Source: an uncultured Halomonas sp. (GTDB lineage: Bacteria > Pseudomonadota > Gammaproteobacteria > Pseudomonadales > Halomonadaceae). Taken from it: a stretch of DNA of 64,000 bases. The notes beneath the pieces are model-generated. The model was given only the letters and a program-made list of their open reading frames with translations. It did not search any database and was not told where the DNA came from. This document shows, piece by piece, positions 17,366 through 26,089 of this stretch; position 1 is the first letter of the stretch, and each line of letters opens with the position of its first letter. Position numbers and translations under genes: made by a program. The DNA is taken from assembly GCF_947500835.1 (NCBI RefSeq), contig NZ_CANMTQ010000004.1, positions 62,001-126,000 of the forward strand. Direction: 5' to 3'.

Positions 17366-20110
17366 TCAGTTCGCGGTCTCACCGGCTCCTTGAATCGTAG
17401 TGCTTTTGGCCGCCTCACGACGGATGCGAATCGTCTTCTCCACGCCGATGATCAGATAGATCGCCAGCCCCACGAGAATGATATAGAACCAGTCAAGCAG
17501 GCCAATCGGCGCGGTATGGAACAGGGTATTCATCAGCGGCACATAGGTGAACAGCAGCTGAGCAGTCATCATTGCGGCTATGCCTACCCAGATCCACGGA
17601 TTGCTCATGAGCCCCAGCCGGAACATGGAGAACCGCAGGGAGCGGCAGTTGAGCAGATAGAAGGATTGCCCCACCGCAAAGACGTTGACCGCGATGGTAC
17701 GCGCCTCCGCCTCGCTCGCCCCTTGATACAAGGCCAACTCGAACAGTCCGAAACTGCCGATCAGCAGCAATAATCCAACGAAGATGATTCGGAAGATCAT
17801 TTCACTGCTGAGGATGGGCGCTCCCGGGGTCCGCGGTGGCCGGGTCATGATACCCGGCTCTCGAGGCTCAAAGGCCAGGGTTAGCCCCAGCAGTACTGCG
17901 GTGGTCATGTTGATCCACAATGCCTGCAGGGGCAGCACCGGCAAGGGTTCAGAAGCCACGATCGCAGCGATGATGACCAGCCCCTGTCCCGCGTTGGTGG
18001 GCAATATCCAGGTAATGAACTTGATCAGGTTATCGAAGACGCCCCGACCCTCTTCCACGGCGGCCTTGATGGTGGCGAAGTTGTCATCGGTGAGCACCAT
18101 GTCCGCGGCTTCTTTCGACACTTCCGTACCAGTGATGCCCATGGCCACGCCAATATTGGCGCGACGCAGTGCGGGGGCATCGTTGACGCCATCGCCGGTC
18201 ATTGCCGCAACCTCACCCCGCGCCTGCATCGCTTCTACCAAGCGCAGTTTCTGCTCCGGGGTTACCCGGGCAAATACCGCCGTATCGGCAATCTCAGCGC
18301 TCAACGTTTCATCGGACATGGATTCGAGCTCGCGGCCGGTCAGCACCTTCGGTGTCGCCCCCTTGGCAATCGTCTGGTCCAATCCGATCTCGCCGGCAAT
18401 GGTCGCTGCGGTCAAGGCGTGATCCCCGGTAATCATCTTGACCCTGATGCCCGCCAGCTGACAGGAGCGCACCGCCTGAACCGCTTCTTCTCGAGGCGGA
18501 TCGATCATGCCCTGCAAACCAAGAAAGGTAAGCCCCTGGGCCAGGTCTTCATGTTCGATACCGCTCTTGTCCGCAGCGGCGTCCATGCAGGCAAAGGCCA
18601 GCACCCGCTGACCTTGGCTGGCGATTGCCTTCACCTGCGCTTCAACGGCATCGACATCCAGTGGCTTACAGGTACCGTCTGGGGTCATGACCTGATCGCA
18701 TCGGGCCAGAATGCTTTCAGCGGACCCTTTCATGTAGATCGACGGCTTCTCGCCACCATGCAAGGTCGCCATGTACTGGTGCTGGGACTCGAAGGGGATG
18801 GTATCCAGACGCGGATAGGCCTCCAGGGACTTGGCATCGTCAATTTCTGCCTTGCGCGCTGCAACCAGTAGCGCACCTTCCGTGGGATCCCCCTGGACCT
18901 TCCAGCCCTCTTCGCCATGTTTCAACAAAGAGTCGTTACATAACCGGCCCGCTTTCAACAATTCATGCAGGGCAATATTGTCCTTGAGCATCACCGGCTG
19001 CTCGGACTGGCAGATATCACCTTCCGGGGCATAGCCGATACCGCTGACATCATAGCCTTCACCGCCCGCCCACAACCTCTGTACCGTCATTTCGTTGCGG
19101 GTGAGCGTGCCGGTCTTGTCCGAGCAGATGACCGTCGTACTGCCCAAGGTTTCCACCGCGGGCAGGCGTCGAATGATGGCTCTGCGCTTGGCCATTCGAG
19201 CAACGCCCAAGGCCAGCGTAATGGTCAGCACCGCAGGCAAGCCTTCCGGAATCATCGCCACGGACAGGGCCACCGCCGCCATGAACAGATCGATCCAGGG
19301 ATCGCCGTGCCACAAGCCGATAAGGAAAGTAATGGCTGCCAGGCCCAGAATGGCGTAGAGGAGCACCTGGCTGAAATGCGCGATCTTCCGGGTCAGCGGC
19401 GTGGCTAGCACCTCGGCACTGGCGATGAGTTCTGAGATACGCCCGATCTCGGTGTGATCGCCAATGGACGTCACCACGCCAATACCCGTGCCATAGGTCA
19501 CCAAGGATGACGAGTAGGCCATGTTGACCCGATCCGCCAAGGACGTATCCGTCTCGAGTTCACCAATATGTTTCTCGACGGGCACCGATTCACCGGTTAG
19601 CGCCGACTCATCGATCTGCAGGCTACGGCTCTGAAGCAACCGCAGATCCGCCGGCACCTTATCTCCCGAGGCTAATAACACCACGTCACCCGGTACCAGC
19701 GATCTGGCATCGATACGCTGCTTTTCGCCATCTCGCAGCACCGTGGTTTCCGTGACCATGGCGCGAGAAAGCGCATCCAGCGCGTTCAGTGCCTTGCTCT
19801 CCTGCAAAAAACCGATAATCGAGTTTAAAAGAACCACCCCAAAAATGACGCTGGCATCTATCCAAGCGCCTAACGACAGCTTGATGATGACTGCAGCGAG
19901 AAGGATATAGACCAGTGCTTGATGGAATTGCAGAAGGAATCGTACTAGTGATCCCTGCCCTTTACGCTGGGTAAGTGCATTGGGACCATACTGTTGCTGG
20001 CGGTTGTCTACAGTGTCGCTATTGAGCCCCGTGTGTGGATCTGTATCGAGTTTGCTCACGACGTCATCGTGAGGGAGATGATGCCAATGGCCTTCTTGTA
20101 ACGAACTCAT
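17366..20110 (-). CDS. P-type cation-transporting ATPase (P2 class, Ca2+/Na+ type)
   Basis: 914 residues with the full P2 order: N-terminal cation ATPase domain, actuator loop LQIDESALTGESVPVEK, membrane helix 4 AMIPEGLPAVLTI (ion-binding), phosphorylation site CSDKTGTLTRNE with Asp331, KGSAE nucleotide motif, MVTGDH-like KMITGDHALTA, and MTGDGVNDAPALRRA hinge. The last 250 residues hold four or more membrane helices. The PEGLP motif fits calcium or sodium/potassium pumps rather than heavy-metal or potassium-Kdp pumps; the actual ion is not determinable here. AAGGAC precedes the ATG. Single gene. Confidence 0.93.
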   Translation of the reverse strand: MSSLQEGHWHHLPHDDVVSKLDTDPHTGLNSDTVDNRQQQYGPNALTQRKGQGSLVRFLLQFHQALVYILLAAVIIKLSLGAWIDASVIFGVVLLNSIIGFLQESKALNALDALSRAMVTETTVLRDGEKQRIDARSLVPGDVVLLASGDKVPADLRLLQSRSLQIDESALTGESVPVEKHIGELETDTSLADRVNMAYSSSLVTYGTGIGVVTSIGDHTEIGRISELIASAEVLATPLTRKIAHFSQVLLYAILGLAAITFLIGLWHGDPWIDLFMAAVALSVAMIPEGLPAVLTITLALGVARMAKRRAIIRRLPAVETLGSTTVICSDKTGTLTRNEMTVQRLWAGGEGYDVSGIGYAPEGDICQSEQPVMLKDNIALHELLKAGRLCNDSLLKHGEEGWKVQGDPTEGALLVAARKAEIDDAKSLEAYPRLDTIPFESQHQYMATLHGGEKPSIYMKGSAESILARCDQVMTPDGTCKPLDVDAVEAQVKAIASQGQRVLAFACMDAAADKSGIEHEDLAQGLTFLGLQGMIDPPREEAVQAVRSCQLAGIRVKMITGDHALTAATIAGEIGLDQTIAKGATPKVLTGRELESMSDETLSAEIADTAVFARVTPEQKLRLVEAMQARGEVAAMTGDGVNDAPALRRANIGVAMGITGTEVSKEAADMVLTDDNFATIKAAVEEGRGVFDNLIKFITWILPTNAGQGLVIIAAIVASEPLPVLPLQALWINMTTAVLLGLTLAFEPREPGIMTRPPRTPGAPILSSEMIFRIIFVGLLLLIGSFGLFELALYQGASEAEARTIAVNVFAVGQSFYLLNCRSLRFSMFRLGLMSNPWIWVGIAAMMTAQLLFTYVPLMNTLFHTAPIGLLDWFYIILVGLAIYLIIGVEKTIRIRREAAKSTTIQGAGETAN

Positions 20111-20340
20111 CGGTTACCGTCCTTATTTTGCGTAAGATAGAAATCTAATCGCTGAAATCTGGCGTACCTTTGATGACAGTCCTGAATGACGATCCTTGTT
20201 CGTTTTTTTTACAAACTGGTTCTATAATATAACGGTATAAATATGGTGGTTTTCTCCTATGGATACTGAGTGTGACGAGACTACAACCACGAAGATCTGG
20301 CGCTTAGCACGACAGCATAGGTGCTATAAATAACATGACA

Positions 20341-20366
20341 TAAAAGACGCTAATTTGTTAGCGCCT
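20341..20366 (-). terminator. Probable terminator after the histidine phosphatase gene
   Basis: Inverted repeat around GCTAA-TTTG-TTAGC with one mismatch, followed by TTTTA on the minus strand; it lies 15 bp past the stop of the minus-strand gene. The remaining AT-rich sequence between 20111 and 20340 shows no convincing gene. Confidence 0.6.
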
Positions 20367-20380
20367 TTTGCGAAAAAATT

Positions 20381-20950
20381 CTAGGGTACTATACGGCCCA
20401 GCACGGACAGCGAGCCTTCGGAGGGACGCACCACGATGATCTCGCCGGAGCGAGGAAAGATGCCGGTCAAGGCGGTGACATTGACTTGATGGGTAACCAG
20501 TACCGCTGTCTTGTCTTCTGCCTGCTCGGCAAGTAGTTGCCGAATCGTCTCGCTCTGCCGGGGCTCTCGCTCGCGACGGGTGAAGAAGGAGTTCAATGCG
20601 GGGGTGGGGATCACCTCGCCCAGGCCGAGTAGACGCGCGGTTTCCAGGCAGCGGCACCACTGGCTGGAATGAACGCTTGCCGTGGTAATGCCGTGCTCGC
20701 GGAACCGCTCGCCAATCACGCGCGCCTGTTCCCGCCCTTCGGCGGACAGGTTGCGCTGGGTCGAGCAGTCATCGAGTCGAAAGTTTGTGGGATCACCGGT
20801 TCCGGGTGCGATGGAATGGCGCATCAGGGCAGCATGACTGCCGTCCGCCAGGGCCGCCCACAGGGCCTGTTCGTCAGGTTCGTTTTGAGCATGAGCGAGT
20901 GAATGAATGGCCAGAAACAGGCAAAAACAGAAGGCCAAAAAAGGGTTCAT
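20381..20950 (-). CDS. Periplasmic histidine phosphatase family protein
   Basis: 189 residues with a signal peptide (about 1-21, cleaved after AHA). The catalytic pattern is shifted from the classical RHG: LMRHSIAPG near residue 44 supplies the phospho-accepting His, SSQWCRCLETARLLG has the second Arg, and VLVTHQVNVTALTG holds the second catalytic His. This arrangement is typical of the exported branch of the family. Substrate unknown. It lies upstream of a nitrogen-compound gene run but shares no obvious link with it. Confidence 0.87.
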   Translation of the reverse strand: MNPFLAFCFCLFLAIHSLAHAQNEPDEQALWAALADGSHAALMRHSIAPGTGDPTNFRLDDCSTQRNLSAEGREQARVIGERFREHGITTASVHSSQWCRCLETARLLGLGEVIPTPALNSFFTRREREPRQSETIRQLLAEQAEDKTAVLVTHQVNVTALTGIFPRSGEIIVVRPSEGSLSVLGRIVP

Positions 20951-21041
20951 ATGCTGCCTCGTTTGGCTTGAGTTGACGCCGGGCTTTCAACTCACACGGA
21001 ACGCCGGCATAAACACAACACCGCAAGTCATGAAAAGACTC

Positions 21042-21512
21042 TCAGAAAGGCTTATAAGGCAGGAACTTGCCATCCATGGTAATGACGGCTCGAGACCCGC
21101 CTTCCGGATCTTCGACTTTCTGAACGTCGAGTTTGAAATTGATCGCGCTGACAATGCCGTCACCAAACTTCTCGTGCACCAAGGCTTTCAACGTGGTGCC
21201 GTAAACCTGCACTATCTCATGGAAACGATAAATTGTTGGATCTGTCGGCGCACCGTCACCGATGCTGCCGCGCAGCGGTACTATCTGTAGCAGTGCCACC
21301 GAATGATCATCCAAATTGAGCTTATCGCAGACGATTCTTGCAGCCTCTGCTGGCAAAGGGTGTTGCCCCAGCAAGGCCGCCGTGACAAAGACTTCGCTCA
21401 AGCCCGTGCCATCGGCGATCTGTTCGAATGATAAATTCTTATTGGCCTTGGCCGCCAGAATATCTTCGGTAAGCGCCTGGCGGGCTGTTTGAGAATGGTG
21501 TGATTGAATCAT
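21042..21512 (-). CDS. cynS: Cyanate hydratase (cyanase)
   Basis: 156 residues, exact family length. N-terminal helical POU-like domain and C-terminal catalytic domain with Arg96, Glu99 ([11 protein letters not shown]) and Ser122 at the same residue numbers as in E. coli CynS. The decamer converts cyanate and bicarbonate to ammonia and CO2. An AAGGA box precedes the ATG. There is no cynT carbonic anhydrase or cynR regulator beside it. Its location next to genes for hydantoin, imide and amide breakdown fits use of cyanate as nitrogen source or detoxification. Confidence 0.97.
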   Translation of the reverse strand: MIQSHHSQTARQALTEDILAAKANKNLSFEQIADGTGLSEVFVTAALLGQHPLPAEAARIVCDKLNLDDHSVALLQIVPLRGSIGDGAPTDPTIYRFHEIVQVYGTTLKALVHEKFGDGIVSAINFKLDVQKVEDPEGGSRAVITMDGKFLPYKPF

Positions 21513-21786
21513 GGTCGAATCCTTCTTGGGTGATGAGCAGAATTGAATAGCATCAGAACACAGCTCTACACGAGCCCGAACAGCAAGTCATCGAACAGCT
21601 TTACCGCATCGCCGAGCGAACACAAGTACTGGGGCTGGAAGATCGCTTCGCCGTCAGCCACGCTTTTAGCGTGGGGAATGTATCACTTCGATGCAGGACC
21701 CAGACTTGGCGACCACAGCGACGAAACCAGCGTAAAACCACTGAGCGACTCTGACCGCGACGAGCACTTTCACATGCATCGTCCCA
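21513..21786 (+). other. Non-coding gap with a possible eroded reading frame
   Basis: About 270 bases between cynS and the flavin oxidoreductase gene. A frame on the plus strand reads [19 protein letters not shown] and on for some 20 residues in a protein-like manner but has no start or ribosome binding site and then turns to low-complexity sequence. I do not recognise it; it may be a remnant. Confidence 0.3.
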
Positions 21787-23748
21787 TCAAATATCAACCG
21801 CAGCCTTGAGCCCATCATAAACCGCCTCTTCGGCAGTGCGCGGGGCGAGGCAATCGCCGATCAGGCTGATAGGCAGACCTTGCCAGCGATCTTCATCTTC
21901 AGGTGAAACGCAGGGAACACTTCCACATGCCAAAACCAGATGGTCGACACCATCGATGACCATCGGCTCTCCACCGCCCGTGTGATAGCAATAAACCGTG
22001 TCGTCATCGACACCAAAAGCGCGCGCATAGGTTTTTACCTGAACGCCAAGATCATGCAGTCGCCTCGCCGCACCATCGCGAACATAACTCTGCAGCGATT
22101 CGCCCAGGTGCAAGCCATTGACCGCAAGCGTTACCCTGGCACCGGCTTTGGCCAACATCTCGGCGAGGCCGACGCCGACCCAATCGCCTTGGCTATCGTA
22201 GACCACTACATGACCGCCGGGTAAATTCTTCGCGGCCAGCAACTCGACGGCCTGACTGACCGAGAGATCGCCCATGCGCTCCAAGGGAGGCGTATAGGGT
22301 TTCGCCCCCGTAGCCACCAGCACATGCTCATAACCTGCTTCCAGTAGCTCTGTCGGCGTGACATTCCGCTGCGTCAGCACTTCTACCTGGCTGCGCTTGA
22401 GTTCTTCGAGCAGATTAGTGACAAGCCCCCCGAATTCCGCGCGATGCGGCAGCAACTGCGCCTGGTTGGCTTGCCCTCCCAGGCGCGAACCGGCTTCAAA
22501 GAGAGTCACCCGATGCCCCCTGGCCGCCGCTATCACGGCAGCCTTCATCCCCGCCGGGCCGCCACCGATCACCGCCACGCGCTTGGAATGTTCCGCTATG
22601 TCGATCTGGTCATAGCGCAGCTCGCGGCCCGACTCGGGGTACTGAATGCAGGAGACCGGCAGCCCACGGTGAAAGTGGCCGATGCATGCCTGATTGCAGC
22701 CGATACAGGCACGGATGCCATCCGCGTCATTGTCCATCGCCTTACTCGGCATCGCCGGATCGCAGATCAGCGCGCGTGTCATGCCGCATAGATCCGCGGC
22801 GCCGGAGCGGATCACCGCCTCCGCCTCATGAGGCTGATTGATACGCCCGGTGAGAATCAGCGGCAGCGACAGACCGGCCCGCAGCGCCAGGGCTTCATCC
22901 TGGAGATAGGCGTTCTTGTAGGACATGGGGGGCACGATATGCACCGATCCACCCAGCGATGCCGATGTGCCGGCGACGACGCTGGCGTAATCCAGCTTGC
23001 TCTCAAGGTGCTTGAGCGTCTCGACGGCGATCTCCTGAGTCATGCCATCCTCATCGCGCTCGTCGCAGGAGATGCGCAACCCGATGGCCAGCTCGTTACC
23101 GGCCTGACGCCGGATCTCATCAATGATCTCGTCCAGGAAGCGCACGCGGTTGACGAAGCTGCCGCCGTAATCGTCACGCCGAGAATTGACCTTGGGGTTC
23201 AGAAACTGCGCCGGCAGATAGCCGTGGCTGGCGAGAACCTCCACGCCCTGGATGCCGGCCTGATGCATGCGCCGGGCGGCTGCGCCAAAACTCGCAACGA
23301 TCTCTTCGATCATGTGGCCGCTGAGCGCCCGCGGCATCACATGGAAGCGCTCCTGAGGCGTGCTGGAAGCCGAGTAGGCAACTGGTTTGAGACCATCGGC
23401 GGATTCCATGATCTCGCGTCCCGGGTGAAACAGCTGGGCGAAGAGTACACTGCCGTGCTTCTGACAAGCCTCGGCCAGGCGGCGATATCCTGGAATGCAG
23501 CTATCGTCATTCGCCATCAGCAGGTGCGAGGTGTAGCGCGCCGTTTCGTGTACGCCCGAGACCTGCAACACGATCAGCCCCGTGCCGTGGCGCGCGCGTT
23601 TCTCGAGATACGCCACCAGCGCGTCGTTGACGGTACCGTCTTCCGGCAGACAGGTATCGTGGCCGGTGAAGACTATGCGATTGGGGATCCTGTGCCGACC
23701 GATTTGAAACGGCGAGAAAAGCGTCGGAAAGAGTGCCTGAGTGCTCAT
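21787..23748 (-). CDS. NADH:flavin oxidoreductase / 2,4-dienoyl-CoA reductase-type Fe-S flavoprotein
   Basis: 653 residues in the order typical of trimethylamine-dehydrogenase-like enzymes: an OYE TIM barrel binding FMN (residues 1-350, with FAQLFHPGRE and SHGYLPAQFLNPKVN), a 4Fe-4S cluster segment CIGCNQACIGHFHRG then C (about 345-370), and a FAD/NAD(P) domain starting RVAVIGGGPAGMKAAVIAA. Relatives demethylate secondary or tertiary amines such as trimethylamine and N-methylproline, or reduce enoyl thioesters. Context beside amide-nitrogen genes favours an N-alkyl substrate, as inference. GGAGG lies 8 nt before the ATG at 23748, which replaces a longer in-frame start. Confidence 0.88.
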   Translation of the reverse strand: MSTQALFPTLFSPFQIGRHRIPNRIVFTGHDTCLPEDGTVNDALVAYLEKRARHGTGLIVLQVSGVHETARYTSHLLMANDDSCIPGYRRLAEACQKHGSVLFAQLFHPGREIMESADGLKPVAYSASSTPQERFHVMPRALSGHMIEEIVASFGAAARRMHQAGIQGVEVLASHGYLPAQFLNPKVNSRRDDYGGSFVNRVRFLDEIIDEIRRQAGNELAIGLRISCDERDEDGMTQEIAVETLKHLESKLDYASVVAGTSASLGGSVHIVPPMSYKNAYLQDEALALRAGLSLPLILTGRINQPHEAEAVIRSGAADLCGMTRALICDPAMPSKAMDNDADGIRACIGCNQACIGHFHRGLPVSCIQYPESGRELRYDQIDIAEHSKRVAVIGGGPAGMKAAVIAAARGHRVTLFEAGSRLGGQANQAQLLPHRAEFGGLVTNLLEELKRSQVEVLTQRNVTPTELLEAGYEHVLVATGAKPYTPPLERMGDLSVSQAVELLAAKNLPGGHVVVYDSQGDWVGVGLAEMLAKAGARVTLAVNGLHLGESLQSYVRDGAARRLHDLGVQVKTYARAFGVDDDTVYCYHTGGGEPMVIDGVDHLVLACGSVPCVSPEDEDRWQGLPISLIGDCLAPRTAEEAVYDGLKAAVDI

Positions 23749-23804
23749 GAACGAGCCTCCGAGTGCTGCTTGGAAATAGTGCGGCGAGCGGCCTTTTCCG
23801 GCGT

Positions 23805-24020
23805 TCACCGAATGGCTTCTAAATATGCCAGTGCAACAGCCGTCGGTTGGCTAAAGCGCGAAACCACCAGAATGCATATCAGGTTACTGATGACGCCAAG
23901 AATGAACGGATCGAGATAGACGAGTAGCGACACCATGCCCGCATTGTCGAGAAGCTTGGCGCCAATGTTGGCGACGAACCCTACCAACATGCCAACCTCA
24001 GCGAAGACATTTCCACGGCG
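23805..24020 (-). pseudogene. C-terminal remnant of a sodium:solute symporter
   Basis: Reads VFAEVGMLVGFVANIGAKLL then a hydrophobic span with LDPFILGVISN and ends normally with VSRFSQPTAVALAYLEA. This looks like the last two membrane segments and tail of an SSS-type symporter; the preceding 400 or so residues are missing. The frame is broken upstream by a TAG inside a hairpin (24016-24038), so the hairpin probably marks the join. It is unlikely to be expressed as a functional protein. Confidence 0.65.
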
Positions 24021-24038
24021 CTATGGTTCATAGCGCCG
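24016..24038. repeat. Perfect hairpin at a rearrangement boundary
   Basis: CGGCGCTATG-GTT-CATAGCGCCG, a perfect 10-bp stem with 3-nt loop. It sits between the hyuB stop and the truncated symporter. No T-run follows on the minus strand, so intrinsic termination of hyuAB here is doubtful, though a stem this strong may still protect the 3' end. Confidence 0.7.
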
Positions 24039-24115
24039 GCTTCTTTCTAACAATTAAAACCGCCCAACTAGCAATTCCTGCGGGGTCTATGGTTTTCAAA
24101 ATCAAGAGAATGAGA

Positions 24116-26089
24116 TCATGCCCAGTGATCCGAGGACCGCCGACGTAAAGATTCACGATACTGCTGTGTCGTTTTCTCTAGCAGCTTACCCGTTCCCCAA
24201 TCGAGCACCACCCCATAGCGCCGAATGACATCCAGAACGTTCAGTTTGCCCTCTCGGTATTGATTGGCGATTTCCTGGGGCACCGCCTCCAGCCACTCTC
24301 GACGGTGGGCACGAATCCAGTCCCGGGCTTCCTTGGTGCGCTCAGCATCAATCTCATAATCGTCCACGTGTGGATCATTCACCTTGACGACAACGCCATA
24401 GTCATACTCTGCCCGTTCTACCGAGACATAACCATCGATTACGTCCTCCAGTACTTCTTCGGCAATTCGCTCTAGTGGATCGCCGAAACCGCCACCACCA
24501 GCAGAGGGGCGAGTAAATTTATCACCGGAACGCACAGGAACATTGGAGAATGTGGCGCCGAGGTACTTTTCATCGGATGTTCCCTTGTTAAGCCAGACAC
24601 CATGGGGTGTAGATGGCAAACCTCCATTGATGCCCCAGGTCACGGAACGGCCACGGTCACAGCAGTAGCTCATTACGGTCTTATCAACCTCTGTGAGCAC
24701 ACCGCCTTTCTCGACACCGCACCCACCGCGGAAGCGGCCTGGGCCGCCGGAATCAGTGCTGATTTGATGGCACATCGTCAACACGGGATTCAAACGTTCC
24801 TGCCCTTCCACTGGCTGAACGGCCAAACCTGTGCCAAAAACAGGAGAGGTTGCAGAAGAGCCATCTTTCGTCTGGCGGCCGCCCCATCCACCAGCCATCC
24901 AGTCATACCACATGAAGTAGGCGGTATTTTCGGTACGCCTATCGTTACCTCCAATGAGTAGATACTCAAGATTGAAGGCACAGGCCATGGCGCGCTCTGG
25001 CATGATGCCGCTCCAAAGCTCGAAGATACCGTTCATGATTTTCTCATAGGGTCCCGAACAGAACCCTGTCACCGCATGCGGCCATCCAGCGTTAACCACG
25101 CTGCCTTCTTCACCGATATTGGCCGTCACGGCACGATAGAAACCGGAGTTGAGTGGAACATCAGGAAAGAAAGTTTTGGTACCGGCATAAATGGCTGAGT
25201 GGGTCGTTCCATAGGCGGAGTTTAAAAAGGTCGACACAGCGGGGGCGGAACCGGATAGATCGTAGTGAATTCCATTGCCATCAAGTGTCAGCTTGATGCG
25301 GATAGGTATCATGCCCTCACCCAATGCCGGATCGGCATCGAGATAATCCACCGTTGCCCATTCACCTTTCGGCATGCCAGCCAGGCTTTTCAATACAATA
25401 CGCTCGACATAATCTTGTGTTTCCTGCATGGCAGCTACAACGGTCTCTTTCGAGTATTTGTCTACCAGGCGCAAGATTTCTCTTTCGCAGACGGCGGTCG
25501 CTTCTGCCTGAGCATGCAGGTCGCCCATTGCTTGACTCGGCGCACGGGTGTTAGAGACCAGCAATTGCGCTACGTCACGCAGAAACGTGCCCGCGCGCCA
25601 GATACGCACCGGCGTGATGCGGAGCCCTTCGCTAAAATGGGTGCTAGCATTGACATCGAAGGACCCAGGAACGTTACCGCCGATATCCGCCCAATGACCT
25701 TTATTCTGGGCATAGCCGATGATCTCATCATCAATAAAAATTGGACGTATGAAACTAACATCGTTTAGGTGCGTACCTCCCCGGTAAGGATCGTTGATAG
25801 CGAACACATCGCCCGGATGAATATCATCCTCAAACTCTTCCAGAACAGCCTTGCATTGAAAATGTAACGTGCCGACATGCACCGCTATATCACCACTACC
25901 CTGCATGACCGTATTGCCGTCTGCATCACAAAGGGCAGAAGAGAAATCACGCGAATAGATGACGAAGGAATAACAGGTGCGCAGTATTTGCTCGCTCATC
26001 AAGTCAACGCTTGTGACAAAGGCATTCTTCAATACTTCGAGTGTCACTGGATCCAGCGCGCTGTCCTTCATATCCTGCGTCATCTTCAT
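24116..26089 (-). CDS. hyuB: Hydantoinase B / 5-oxoprolinase family subunit
   Basis: 657 residues. N-terminal block LDPVTLEVLKNAFVTSVDLM, then the diagnostic GDVFAINDPYRGGTHLNDV (about 103-121) and a C-terminal TRPSAGGGGFGDPLER. HyuB works with HyuA in ATP-dependent opening of cyclic amides such as hydantoins, N-methylhydantoin and 5-oxoproline; related pairs carboxylate acetone or acetophenone. The start overlaps the hyuA stop as ATGA and has GGAG 7 nt upstream. Base composition of hyuBA is visibly less GC-rich than the genes before 20 kb, hinting at transfer. Confidence 0.93.
   Translation of the reverse strand: MKMTQDMKDSALDPVTLEVLKNAFVTSVDLMSEQILRTCYSFVIYSRDFSSALCDADGNTVMQGSGDIAVHVGTLHFQCKAVLEEFEDDIHPGDVFAINDPYRGGTHLNDVSFIRPIFIDDEIIGYAQNKGHWADIGGNVPGSFDVNASTHFSEGLRITPVRIWRAGTFLRDVAQLLVSNTRAPSQAMGDLHAQAEATAVCEREILRLVDKYSKETVVAAMQETQDYVERIVLKSLAGMPKGEWATVDYLDADPALGEGMIPIRIKLTLDGNGIHYDLSGSAPAVSTFLNSAYGTTHSAIYAGTKTFFPDVPLNSGFYRAVTANIGEEGSVVNAGWPHAVTGFCSGPYEKIMNGIFELWSGIMPERAMACAFNLEYLLIGGNDRRTENTAYFMWYDWMAGGWGGRQTKDGSSATSPVFGTGLAVQPVEGQERLNPVLTMCHQISTDSGGPGRFRGGCGVEKGGVLTEVDKTVMSYCCDRGRSVTWGINGGLPSTPHGVWLNKGTSDEKYLGATFSNVPVRSGDKFTRPSAGGGGFGDPLERIAEEVLEDVIDGYVSVERAEYDYGVVVKVNDPHVDDYEIDAERTKEARDWIRAHRREWLEAVPQEIANQYREGKLNVLDVIRRYGVVLDWGTGKLLEKTTQQYRESLRRRSSDHWA

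Noticed and set aside
20259..20333. 24-codon frame in the gap after the P-type ATPase gene
   Set aside because: No ribosome binding site and no recognisable sequence.
22828..23919. 363-residue plus-strand frame
   Set aside because: Antisense of the flavin oxidoreductase gene, without recognisable motifs.
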